64,000 nucleotides of DNA, from assembly GCF_001949145.1 (NCBI RefSeq), contig NW_019091365.1, forward strand, positions 1,342,023 through 1,406,022, in the 5' to 3' direction. Positions 1-11,077 of the stretch are shown here, one piece after another. The DNA comes from Acanthaster planci (taxonomy: Eukaryota > Echinodermata > Asteroidea > Valvatida > Acanthasteridae). The notes beneath the pieces are model-generated. The model was given only the letters and a program-made list of their open reading frames with translations, searched no databases and had not been told where the DNA came from. The number at the start of each line of letters is the position of its first letter. Within the stretch, counting starts at the first letter, position 1. The translations under genes and the position numbers were made by a program.

Positions 1-349
1 AATAAATGTTTGTATAATTTAAACCTTAGATTTAATTTCACCCACTGTATTGAAGAAGGGCTGTAATTTGTAGCAAGCAAAGTGGAATTTGTTATCTTAG
101 AGCTGTTTCGAAGAGGAATTACTTTACACATTTTTAAAAAAGTGGTTATAATTGTGAATTCATTATATATGATCAGGATGAGGTGTATGGTCATGTGATC
201 CTGAAATTATAAAAGCAGGGGCATGAAACATTGTTCACAATTGCTTAAATTTTTGGATGTCTTCAAATACAGTTCTACAATGCAATATGTGCACGTTTCA
301 GATCTTTCGTTAATTCTTTAAAATTGGCATTCATCTTTGCTGTACTCAG

Positions 350-564
350 TGTCCAGAGCAAAGAAGATTGACCTGGAGAAACGCCAAACTTCTCGCAATG
401 TGTTCCAGTGCAATGTGATTGGTCCACGGGGTGCTGGTAAGACGGCATTCCTTCAGGGATTGGTCAATCGTACTGTGGACTCCACCTCCCATTCAATGAA
501 GGAACACCTGTCGGCCTACACTATCAATACAGTACAGGTGTACGGCCAGGAGAAGTACCTCTTG
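350..564 (+). CDS. RHOT1: RHOT exon: start of C-terminal GTPase domain with Walker A
   Basis: The acceptor is ...tgtactcag/tg (phase 1, Val codon split) and the donor is TTG/gtgaga. The exon encodes VSRAKKIDLEKRQ, the P-loop GPRGAGKT, and ends in VYGQEKYLL, matching the conserved Miro block of the same name. Confidence 0.93.
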
Positions 565-3500
565 GTGAGACTATTTCTACGTTAGTAATTATACTCTGTC
601 ATTATATGTATTTATTACACCTTACCCTGCATGCTGCGGACCTTGTGGTAATCTACAGTTGTGTTTTAACACATTGTATCATCTGTGAAGATGTATTCAA
701 TGATTCACTAGAGGGCGGCAGACGGTTCTTCAAACTCCATGGAAACATTGGTTTGCTTGTGCACAGTTTGCTGTTCATCCAAACGATGATCATCTTGAGA
801 TGCACAAATAGTCATTATCCCTGCACTGCTGCCTGGTGTACAGTGGCCAGTGGCATGCTGGTGTCAGTTCTGGCTCTTTTCGTCACCTTGTGGGGGATGT
901 TACTTGTGCAATGTGCAGACAATAGGACATATTGGCCCCAAGCAGGATTCTAGTGTTTTCTTTTATGTTGCTGTTGAGATGAAAAATAAGGCCAAGACAC
1001 AAGTACTGATTCTTTTATTGAACAATTCTTCAGGAAATGCTGAAAGTTATTGAAGTTCCTTATCCATTGCTGATCAAGATTGGTCAAAATTACTCTGACT
1101 TTTAGTACTTAAGGGCTCTGTTTTCCCCTCTCAATTTTACTTCAGCTACACGAGATTGATGTAGGACTTCAAGATGAACTTACATCTGAGGACTTGGAGT
1201 GTGACGTGGTTTGCCTTATGTATGACATTTCGGACCCAAGAAGTTTTGAATATTGTGCCAAGAGTTACAAGGTTTGTTCAAGTTTTGAAAGAATTATTCC
1301 CAAGTCTCAGCCTCAGGTTATCAGAACTTCGAACAGTTTATAGTGTTGGGGTTTCTTAGACAGTTTTCAAGCATCAGTTTGATTTCTTTTTTGCAAAATA
1401 ATTGAAATTTGTTGCCTGTATGAGATAATTGACTTTGAAGTTGTGTACAAATATTATATCAACCAATTAGTTTCCAAACCATGACTGTACTGTTTAAAAT
1501 AACACAATCGCAAATTTGATTTTTTTTTAAGCCTTAGACTGCCCTTCAGTAATCGACAAATGAGCTCTTACTCACCCATTTGCATTTACAAGAAACTGTC
1601 CCTCTAATTTGACTCGTGATTTTGAGCTTTTTACAACTCACGGTTTGTTGTTTTTTGCATTTCTTTTAATTCAGCAACACTTTGAGAACAGCAGCATCCC
1701 CTGCTTGTTTGTTGCCTCCAAAAGTGACATGCATCCAGTTCGGCAGAATTACACCCTTCAGCCATCCCAGTTCTGTGCCAGTCACAACCTACCGCCTCCC
1801 CAGACCTACTCTAGCAAGGGAAGGCCCAATAAAGACATCTACACCAAGCTGGCTACACTGGCTGCCTATCCGTGAGTAAAGATTGACTTTTTTAACTGTT
1901 TTTGTCTCAGCAAATTATTCACAGAAGCAAAATAGGCACTGCTGTACATTATTTGTACAGTAAAGACATCACCAAGACAGAAAGCACAACCTTCAGATCT
2001 TTTGTACCTAGGATAGTGATCGATTGTGGTTGTCTGAAAAATTGCTTGGAGACATATCATTAACACTGTGATTTTAGTAAATCAGGCAAAATTTTATAGT
2101 GACTATATTTAGATTGTACTCCACATGATCATCCTCCACTTTTCTTGGATTTTATTGAAGGGCATCACAGACTGGCCTCTAAGACACTGCATGTCTCGCT
2201 TTATGTTATCCCTTTGTTCTTTTTTAAGAGCTAATTGCGTAGCATTCATTGCATGTCTCTCATCTCAAGCTGTTTTATCTACAGAGTCTCACGTTTGAAG
2301 AAATAATAACAACAGTTAAATCCTGGTGGCATTAAAGCCGGAGAAATGTCTTTTACCAAAATAAGAAAATGCACCACTTTCACATCTCAGCTGAGAAACT
2401 TCCTCGCTAAAAGATGCAATCTGTCTTTGCATAAATTTACAAATTTACGTGTGAGAAAATCTTCAGAAATATTGCAAGTCCATTTGATATTAACTATGCA
2501 AGGTATCATTTGCAAATATCTCTTGCTCTTTTAATGTCCTTAATGCTTAGTCGTTAATGCATCATCAGCATTTGTGCACACCATCTCACACAGGCTGTTC
2601 GCCAAAAATAAATTTGCCACAATCTCACAGCCATTCATTAGAATGTCCAAATGTCTTTAAAAACACTGCTGGTGTGCAATGCGTCAAGAACTAGACCTCC
2701 GAATGGAGACTTGACAATTATTTTTTCTACCAAACTCTTAGTCCCAAGATTATTTAGGGAATTTTGTGTGAGCCGACCATTTCTTGAGTATTTTCTCATT
2801 TTTGTTTTCACGCAAGCAGGCCTAAAATGCATGGGCAGTTATTTCTTCTGATATCTTAATAGTTTTCATTGCTGATATGCACTCTTAATATGATGGCTTC
2901 AATGTTACTTTTAGCTTTGATATATTGTGAATTGGTATTTGCACACTGTTTCACTGCTCAGTTCTTTCAAACTCACTTTGCAATGGTGATGTTCCACACT
3001 TTACGTTTAGAATGTAGCTCGCACATACTGCTTGATCCTCAGTTGTTTGTGTCATTTGGAGCCTGCCTATATTAGTTCAAACACGATGCAAACACTTAAT
3101 GTATTACTCATATGGGATAGGTATGTTTGCCTTCATCAGAGGATCTCAAAAGTCTCCAGCTGAATCAAAATTAGTAATTCGGCAATTTTAATGAGTTTGT
3201 TGGAATTTGAAGTTGTTTTTATCCTAACCATTCCTAACCCAACAAGATTATGTGAAATTAAAATTGCATTCAGTGGTTGGCAGCTCTACTTACATGTACA
3301 GCACTACACTACCACACAGTGAGAACATTTGTCGCACTCTTGACCCCAAGGAGTCACCGAACAAACCCATACAGCCTCTTGTTTCTCTTTGTTTCCTCCC
3401 CTGTCCGCATCTTACACTCCCGTTTTTGATACAGTCTTGTTAAGGGGGTTCTAGTGGAGCACCCTGCTGCCCTGTGGATCAGAGACAAGCTGATGCTAGC

Positions 3501-5936
3501 CTCCGGCCCTCTTGCCTCAAGGTTCCTTCATTTANNNNNNNNNNNNNNNNNNNNNNNNNNNNNNNNNNNNNNNNNNNNNNNNNNNNNNNNNNNNNNNNNN
3601 NNNNNNNNNNNNNNNNNNNNNNNNNNNNNNNNNNNNNNNNNNNNNNNNNNNNNNNNNNNNNNNNNNNNNNNNNNNNNNNNNNNNNNNNNNNNNNNNNNNN
3701 NNNNNNNNNNNNNNNNNNNNNNNNNNNNNNNNNNNNNNNNNNNNNNNNNNNNNNNNNNNNNNNNNNNNNNNNNNNNNNNNNNNNNNNNNNNNNNNNNNNN
3801 NNNNNNNNNNNNNNNNNNNNNNNNNNNNNNNNNNNNNNNNNNNNNNNNNNNNNNNNNNNNNNNNNNNNNNNNNNNNNNNNNNNNNNNNNNNNNNNNNNNN
3901 NNNNNNNNNNNNNNNNNNNNNNNNNNNNNNNNNNNNNNNNNNNNNNNNNNNNNNNNNNNNNNNNNNNNNNNNNNNNNNNNNNNNNNNNNNNNNNNNNNNN
4001 NNNNNNNNNNNNNNNNNNNNNNNNNNNNNNNNNNNNNNNNNNNNNNNNNNNNNNNCCCCTTCTCTCACTGTGTCTTACCCCTTTTGTCAATGTGCTTATT
4101 ATACATCTCCTTTTGCTGGTCTTTTATAAACCTAGCCTCACACTACCTATCTCCTGCACCCATGTCTCATCCTCTTTTTCCCAAAGAAATAACAAATTTC
4201 CTGTGGTGTTTATGCATTTATTTATTTTTTGGAATTGTTTTTGCTTTAGTAGTGGTTACCCATTTTTATTAAACGTCCCCCCTCTATCACCCACTTCATA
4301 GCTTATTTTCACTTTCTCATAGATCCTTTTCCATTTGAATACTTCTCTTTTTACCTCTTAGTCTACCTTTATTCTGTTGATAGTATCTGTTCACTTTGTG
4401 ATCTTTTCTGCTCCTACCACTTTCTGTCACTCTTTCTCTGTCTGTTGTATGTTTTTGCTTTTCTTGGCATGTGTTCCAGATTGGAAACAGCTTGGTTTGT
4501 CGTCGGTGTTTTTTGACCTGATTGTGTTGATTTTTTAAATGCTTGCATCATGAACACTCTGTGAAGAGCATGTGAAGCTACATGGACCATTTTTAATTAT
4601 GGATGTGCCTGTAGTTTTTGTGATGTTGCATTGTGATGAACGGTTGCTTTGCATTGTGCCAGAAGTAGACTGGGTTTACCCCAATACTTTTGGATCCTCC
4701 AATCGCAGTACTGTTTATCACACACAATTAGGGGTTAGACTAATTGATTTACATCACGTCAACAGAAATATGTGGAGAAAACCCAAATGTCCTAAGCTTA
4801 AGGATGCATCACTCAAGATTTGCCACCTATAGAGTCAAATTTTGTTAATGAAGCGCTGTTAAGAAAACATTCTGCTCATTACAAGAACATTTTAAGATCC
4901 CGATCTTTGTTTCTCTGTTGTTTTCACTCCTGATAATTCATGTTTCCTGTAATAACAATGTAATCTGCAAAGTCTGAAGGACCTCTTATCAGTGAAGTTT
5001 TGGCTTACTCAAGGAAATAAAGTCATCAGGAAATTACTCGACAGCAAACAGGTTTGCAAGATTAAACAGCCATCTTAAACCGGAGGTACCATCTCCCTGA
5101 ATCCTACAATATCAACAACAGCAATGTGTGAAGCCTGCCGAATTCAACAGCTAAACAAAATGTTTTTCACTTAAGTGTCTGATTCACTAGGCTGAGTTTG
5201 AAATAATATATTTTGCTACTTTTTGCATCGGTCCTTCCAACAAAAACACTTTATGAAACATGGATGCATGTATGTGATCATGATTTGAACAGAAATTATT
5301 TCTGTCCAACGTTTTATATGTATGCTTTATTTTATTTTGTGCATATTTTTGTAAAGCATATTTTTGGCACAAACTATTTGTGAATGCTTATGAAGAAATT
5401 TGAGTAAACTTCCAGCCTTTAAAGTGTGCTTTACCCAGATTTATGTTTATGTGTCACCAGTGATTAAGCTTTAATGATGTGCACAGTTTTGAGGCATGCA
5501 GCAGTACTGTGCATGAAACAGTTAGTGGAGATGCTTGGTACAGCGTCACAGGGGAAAAGGACCCAATTGTCATATTTGTCATGATTTTACTTGTAAGTTA
5601 CTCTTGCAAGTACTCGGAGAAACACTGTTGATATAGTAGATCATTTACTTTGCTGAGTCAATTGGTGGCATTTTTTTAAACTGAAGGATGAAGATCTCTG
5701 CTGTCCCCTCTGCATCTTCCACAGAATTACTCTGTTTAGGTTTACAGTTCTACTTATTACACAAACCAGAATCAAATTCTTAGCCTTCAAGCTTACCTCC
5801 TTACTTTCACCCTCTTTGCAGGCATCTGAAAGGAGTGTCCCAAGAATCTCACTCCGTCTGGCTCAAGGTTGGCATCTGTGCAGCTGTGGTGGCCATCGGA
5901 GGCGTAGTGTTCTACAGATACTACAAGAGCCAATGA
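350..5936 (+). CDS. RHOT1: Miro / RHOT mitochondrial Rho GTPase, 3' part (4 last coding exons)
   Basis: Miro is a tail-anchored outer-mitochondrial-membrane GTPase that links mitochondria to kinesin/dynein adaptors. Only the C-terminal part lies here: exons 350-564, 1146-1271, 1675-1871 and 5822-5936. Together they add 217 residues, the first codon being split with an exon left of the window. Visible features: KKIDLEKRQTSRNVFQCNVIG at the start of the second GTPase domain, a complete Walker A (GPRGAGKT), CDVVCLMYDISDP, a (T/S)KxD-like ASKSD, and a C-terminal hydrophobic segment (VGICAAVVAIGGVVF) followed by a short basic tail, as expected of a tail anchor. All introns are GT/AG and phases match. 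The two N-terminal EF hands and first GTPase domain must lie upstream. The 3' end converges on the minus-strand gamma-subunit-like gene. The family call is near certain; RHOT1 versus RHOT2 is not meaningful for a probable single invertebrate copy. Confidence 0.95.
705..718 (+). promoter_or_regulatory. CTCF-like site in RHOT intron
   Basis: TCACTAGAGGGCGG matches 13 of 14 positions of the CTCF core as I recall it (CCASYAGRKGGCRS). Confidence 0.35.
1146..1271 (+). CDS. RHOT1: RHOT exon: switch/G3 region of C-terminal GTPase
   Basis: This 126-nt, phase 0-0 exon lies between acceptor ttacttcag and donor AAG/gtttgt. It encodes LHEIDVGLQDELTSEDLECD then VVCLMYDISDPRSFEYCAKS, the typical Miro 'CDVVCLxYDxSxPxSFEYCA' block. 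Confidence 0.92.
1675..1871 (+). CDS. RHOT1: RHOT exon: G4-like SKSD motif and end of GTPase domain
   Basis: Acceptor is taattcag and donor CC/gtgagt (phase 2). The exon encodes IPCLFVASKSDMHPVRQNY, the guanine-specificity loop, then PPPQTYSSKG and KDIYTKLATLAAYP, all recognisable in Miro proteins. Confidence 0.92.
1872..5821 (+). other. RHOT last intron, contains the assembly gap
   Basis: This 3.95-kb intron contains the N run at 3535-4055. Right of the gap, about 4056-4460 is strongly pyrimidine-rich low-complexity sequence. No coding exon was recognised. The introns 565-1145 and 1272-1674 are also without genes, apart from a CTCF-like site at 705-718. Confidence 0.7.
3535..4055. other. 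Assembly gap (521 N)
   Basis: A continuous run of N. Any open reading frame spanning it is an artefact of unknown codons. The true length may differ from 521. Confidence 0.99.
5822..5936 (+). CDS. RHOT1: RHOT last coding exon: transmembrane tail anchor
   Basis: Acceptor is ctctttgcag and the exon completes the split Pro codon. It encodes HLKGVSQESHSVWLK, a hydrophobic stretch of about 17 residues, then YRYYKSQ and stop TGA (5934-5936). This is the membrane tail that places Miro in the outer mitochondrial membrane. Confidence 0.93.
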
Positions 5937-8200
5937 TAGAAGGTGTGCAAAATTATTTAGAGTCACTGTGTACAAAAAGTGAAGCAATTTATAAAAGAAA
6001 TGGAAGTTAAGAGATAGGGCAGTTTGATGAGGAAGTTGGGACAATCCTTCCCTTGAAGGCCGGTTCATACTTCAGGAAAATGCAAAAGCAAAGCAGATTT
6101 GACATCACAAAACATTTGCAGTGAAATTGGCATGAATTTGATGTCTTCAACTTTTACAAATACACAGCACAAATATTTGATCTGACGTCACAATTTTGGT
6201 ACTTTTATACCAAGTGTGAACTGGCCTTTAGATGGTGAATATGTATACTTTTGTATTACATTTTAATAAAATGGGCAGAACCACAGCTGTAAATAGGGGG
6301 AACTGCTTCTGGCTTGAAGATATCTCATAACAATGTTGATCAAGACCCCTCCACACCCATGCACATAACTCAGATGTTATAGGTTTTCTGCCATATTCAG
6401 GTACTACACATGAAATGTCACTGATGTGAGAGTGTTTAGGATCCAAATTTCCCCATGTTTACAGTGTGGTACTGAGAGGGTCAAAGAAGTGTCAAAGTTT
6501 GTTCTTTGGCTGGTATCTGACTCTGAAAGAGATGTTACAAAGATTTCAGTTTTAATATTTTTTCCCAAGGGATTTCTGTTACGGAAAGCATGTAGCAATT
6601 TGAAAAAATACCTTTGATACGTCAGTCGGTATTAATTCATCCTGAGCATGATGTGGCAAGAGTTGCATGTCAAATTTGCATTATGTACAAAGAGAATGGT
6701 TTGTCTACATCTGCACATCTCTAGGTATTTATTTTGGAAAACACAGCAGTAAAATAGTGGTCAGCAGTTTCCACTAGGTCGACCACTGAAGTTGTTGATG
6801 TCAATCATCGGTAAAAGGTGTAACAGTGGGCAGACTTTTTAAATGGAAATTGTCTTCACTTCTATTAGGTTGTTGAAGGTGGGGACGGGGAATGAAGTGG
6901 ATTTGGCATGATAAACTACCACAGTGCTGAATTATTCTTAAATTATCACAGTCTGAATGGTATTTATTGAATCAGAGTTTGCATGGATCATTTCTTAAAG
7001 TATATTGGTACATCTCAACCAGTCTTGATTCAGCAGACAACCCAAGTGGATCCTGACTGCAGAGGGTGTGCTTCTATTTGTCATGTTTCAGTGGCACTGA
7101 TAGAGGTGAAAACTAGGAAATTAGTGAGTTGCATGCCTCTGTAGGAGAGTGTTCTTGTGTCTATAGTCTTTTTATTTGGGGATCACTGGCAACAAAATTT
7201 TTAAAGGCTCAACAGAAAGGGGAGTAAATGTATTCCATTCCAAGTGGACATAAGCTAATGTTCCAATTGTAACTGATCCAGAGCCATCACAGTATACGTG
7301 ATAAAATCAACTTTCATAACTACTGTAGTTACCTGGAAACCATGTTGATCTCCTGTTCTGTTTATACTTTTTAACCTTCCTGATGGTCAGTTTAGTTTCT
7401 TTGGTACCCCCTAAGATATACAACCACACAAGCATATTTCTTTCTGTTTGCCCAAAACTTAATGTCAACAAATTGATTTCACTCTGATATAACATTTGGA
7501 CTTTGTGTTGATTCAACTTTTTTTATTTACAAAGTCAATAGATTTACCTTTTGCCCAGTGTAGTCCATGCATTGACAATGGCTTTGTACATACATCATCG
7601 TCATTTTGAATGGAATATCGGAAATGTGAGTTTTTGGTGGCATGGCAATTTTTGACATATATGCAACATTCTTCAACTGGTTTGGTTGTGGTTAGATGAC
7701 TGATATTTGTGTATGTAAAGAAATAAACGTGCACAGGTCAGTGTAATTTTTAGAGATTCGCCAAGTGAACGATTGAACTAGAAACCCCAGTGTCTTCACC
7801 TATCTGCTCTGAGCAGAAACAAAAGAGGGCATGTTTTGAATGAATTTGACAGTCTTTTAGTACTCACTGCATAGGCGCGCAAGTTTACGTGCTTTTGATG
7901 CAGAGCACGCTGAGTACGCACAACAAACTTAGTGTGGGATGTGTGGTCTTCGTGTGCACGCTAAACAATGTGCAAGAACCCGGTTGGAAAACTTTAACCA
8001 TCTGTCTTTCTTTGGCCGGTGAGGGTGCACTTCAGCTCAGGGCGGATATCAAGGCTCCTGTACAAATGGTTAACCCTGCACCTCCAGTTACCATTAATTT
8101 CAATAAGAGGTGGCTTTATCAGAATGGTTCATTTTGTTCACATTTTTGCATTAATCCAGTTAATGTTTTGAAGATAAAATAAACCATATTTCTTCAAATA
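5937..8200 (+). other. RHOT1: RHOT 3' UTR and probable transcript end
   Basis: Non-coding sequence after the stop with three AATAAA hexamers at 6265-6270, 7722-7727 and 8178-8183. The last one is followed by T/GT-rich sequence (agttgttcagttttgttt) and is the best candidate for the main poly(A) site. A small inverted-repeat element sits inside at 6055-6230. Confidence 0.55.
6055..6230. mobile_element. MITE-like element in RHOT 3' UTR
   Basis: About 176 bp with imperfect terminal inverted repeats: left GAAGGCCGGTTCATACTT, right (read on the minus strand) AAAGGCCAGTTCACACTT. There is no coding capacity. Related partial copies occur at about 53024-53110 and 58005-58180, which share internal words such as GCAAAAGCAAAG and TATTTGATCTGA, so this is a dispersed family. 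Target-site duplications could not be decided. Confidence 0.6.
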
Positions 8201-10865
8201 AGACAGTTGTTCAGTTTTGTTTCTGGATGGTTAGACTTCTTCAAACAATGCATCTAATCAGTTAACCAACCTGGTATAAATTTGTTTCCGTCAAGATAAT
8301 AGACATGGTCGAAGAACTTCACTCTTTTTGCACAAGAATCAGTTCAATTAATCCCAGCATAACTAAATGATACAAAAAGGGGAGGCTAAAGTTATGAAGC
8401 ACAAGGCAAAATTTATTCTCTACAAAGCAAAAATATTTCAGTAATATGTAAATAAATTCTGCATCTTACAAAGCACAATATTTTAATAGAACAATGTAAA
8501 GGTCTAAACTGAATTGTAAATTTTATTTACATCTTGAAAAAAGGCACTTTGTCAAAAATACAACCAAATACAGCAACATTTTGACATATTGTAATTCCAT
8601 ATTGCAAAGAAGTACACTTGGATTTTTACATCTTGGTATACACATCACAGTGCTTCAAATTCAACCTGCTTTGGTATCGCAAGACTAGTCAAATAGTATA
8701 TAAATTAAACACTGCTGCAGGACTCAAGCATAGTGTCCATACATGTACATGTATTTCACAATTCAATCTTACTATCACTGTTTCACCTCAATGCAGTTGC
8801 TCCTGGAAGGTAAAACAACCAACACTGTCCCTCAAATAGTTTTCATTCTTGATTTAAAAAGTTAATATTTAAACAACTAAACTAAAAATTATTCATACAA
8901 CTTGAAACCAAAAGAAAATCTAAATAACTTATGGCAACTTCAAAATAAAGACAGGATTTTTCTATTCCCCTCCCCCCCTCAGTTTTACCTTTATTTATTA
9001 TGGTCGACAGTGTTAAATGGTCGTTGGCAACTGTTACTGGATTAAGCATTTTAGTGGGACTTTCTGTTGTCCGATGTTGGTTTCCTTGATAATACTTAAT
9101 AGTACCTAGGTGCTATGTGTCAACCTTCTGGATATTAACAGTCTAGTAAGGATATAAGGATTTTCACTTGAACCCAATCAAATAGTTGAATTGTGCCATG
9201 TAAAGCTGGGCTTGAATGGTTGAAGCACTTAACCTTACAAAATTTTCAACTTCAGCTGGGCCCATGCAGTAACCAGGTGGTGAGTAAGGCTGTATCGACT
9301 GAATAATTCAATATTTGAATATTTAACCTTCCATTCAACCATATTTTCAAAATTCAATTCTATCAAATTCCCACAAAAGCATCAACAAAAATGCAGGGTT
9401 TTACAAAAAATGCAAAAGAAAAACTAGCCGCAAATTTTTTTCAGCTGTACGTGCATATAGCTCCTTTATATTTATGGGAAACGTTGTAATAAGCTTTAGA
9501 AAATGTAGATTTGTAAACAAATGATTGGATTTTTTCCCGTTTTATTTTATAGATTTTCACCTTGAATATTCAATTTGGAAAGGAGATATTTCAATATTCA
9601 AATATCAAATATCTCAATATTTGAATAATCATCAAACTTGCAGAAGGCAGCTGTTATAAGCCATCAACAGGCATTTACTCACCCTGCTCTTCATGAAGAG
9701 GTACTTTACTTTCCTCATGAATGTTTAAAAAAGTGCTTGTAGCTCGGGTGATTAAATATCAAAACCATTAACAAAAGTTTGTAATCAACGATTGTCTTGA
9801 CTTTTTGGGCTGGTTTTTGTCTTCTTCTTTTCTATCTCTTTTTCTGAAATGAAACGTGAATAGAGCCTGAAAGTTGACCCCTGATGGTGCACTTCCGGAA
9901 CCCTTAAATAGGAAAAATAACTTGCAAAGATTTTAGAATTTGTAGTATTTTTTGTTCAGTTTCTTTTTAAAAAATCCAACTTGGAAAAGATCTTTGAACA
10001 ATATGTGCTAGTATATCACTTTATAGAAACTGAAAAATTACCTGGCCTAAAAGAGAAATATCCTGCCAAAAATTGACCCATCACTTCAAAAAATCTAAAA
10101 TACATGAAGAACAGTGCAATACGGCAGTCTCATACGCAGATGAATATTTAGGGGTTGAAATTTTATGGTAGTCTGTGGGTAAAAACCAAAAGAAAACAGA
10201 TCAAAATATTTGCATATTTTGATAATTTATAAGGTGATAAACATAAAGCAATATTCTACTTTTACGAAAGATTCTGATCTTTTTTCTAACCTTTGCTGAC
10301 AACAACTGTGTGATGTCAACTCCACGGATTCTGGAACCCATCGACTGCAGGTCGGTAAATCTTTGCAAGGTCGTACAATCTCATTTTCAAGAAAGCACAG
10401 CAAGAGAAAACAAACGTGGAGACCTACATGTAGGTACGATATCGTCGGACGTGAAAGGTTGTTAATAAAATTCTTTTTTACCCATCTCCAGGTGACCTTT
10501 CCAAAATATTACTGGAGGAAGACAAAGGTAAAATTCCAACATGAGTGTTTCATGGGGTGGTTTCAGTAAGGAATTATTTTTCCAAAAATTATTGAATGTG
10601 ATAGGACGGCCCAATGTAAAATCACCATAGGCAGACCGCGTAAGGGTTCCAGAAGCTTGCTGTGTGACCTTTTACTTTCAGGCTCTATTTTAAGGGATGT
10701 TTCAGTTTACAAAAATAGTTCTATGAAAAATTAATAAAAGACTGCAAATAGCTTGATATATGAATTGATTGAGACAGTATAACAGGATACTTTGTCAACA
10801 GTGAGCAGGAAGGTAAGGGCAGAAACTGCTTTTGAACATGAGCAAAATATTATAAAGTTTCTTGA
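8200..10865. other. Convergent spacer / 3' UTR of the gamma-like gene
   Basis: AT-rich sequence between the RHOT end and the stop of the minus-strand gene. Minus-strand AATAAA candidates lie at 9546-9541 and 8417-8412, so much of this may be 3' UTR of the gamma-like gene. It contains an AT-rich inverted repeat at about 9293-9635. No gene was seen. Confidence 0.5.
9293..9635. repeat. AT-rich inverted repeat (same family as 44272-44748)
   Basis: The left end reads GGCTGTATCGACTGAATAAT, and the right end inverted gives ATTATTCAAATATTGAGATA. Internal words ATTCAATATTTGAATATT are self-complementary. The left terminus resembles the AGGGCTGAGTCAA terminus of the element at 44272. Confidence 0.45.
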
Positions 10866-11077
10866 TCACATCATGGCATCCAAGTGTCTTCGTGCCAACC
10901 ACATATACCCAGTGCTGTTACACAGGGCCAGAGCAGCACCGAGCCATGTGATTGCAAATGACCATCCAAAAGAGATCATGTCATATGGGGATTCCCCCAA
11001 TTGTGAATTTGGCCAATCATAGAGAAGCTGAGCTCCACGCAGAGAGAAGATGATCAGTCCAGCTGACCCTACAATAC
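10866..11077 (-). CDS. Gamma-like gene exon 4: TM3 end, TM4 and stop
   Basis: Encodes GIVGSAGLIIFSLRGAQLL, the loop, SFGWSFAITWLGAALAL and the end RRHLDAMM with stop TGA at 10868-10866. Confidence 0.87.

Noticed and set aside
606-953. 115-codon frame in a RHOT intron
   Set aside because: It has no recognisable family, lies between two exons that join in frame, and contains no splice sites that would add it to RHOT.
3454-4301. Long open frames of 170-275 codons across the N run
   Set aside because: They consist almost wholly of unknown codons from the assembly gap.
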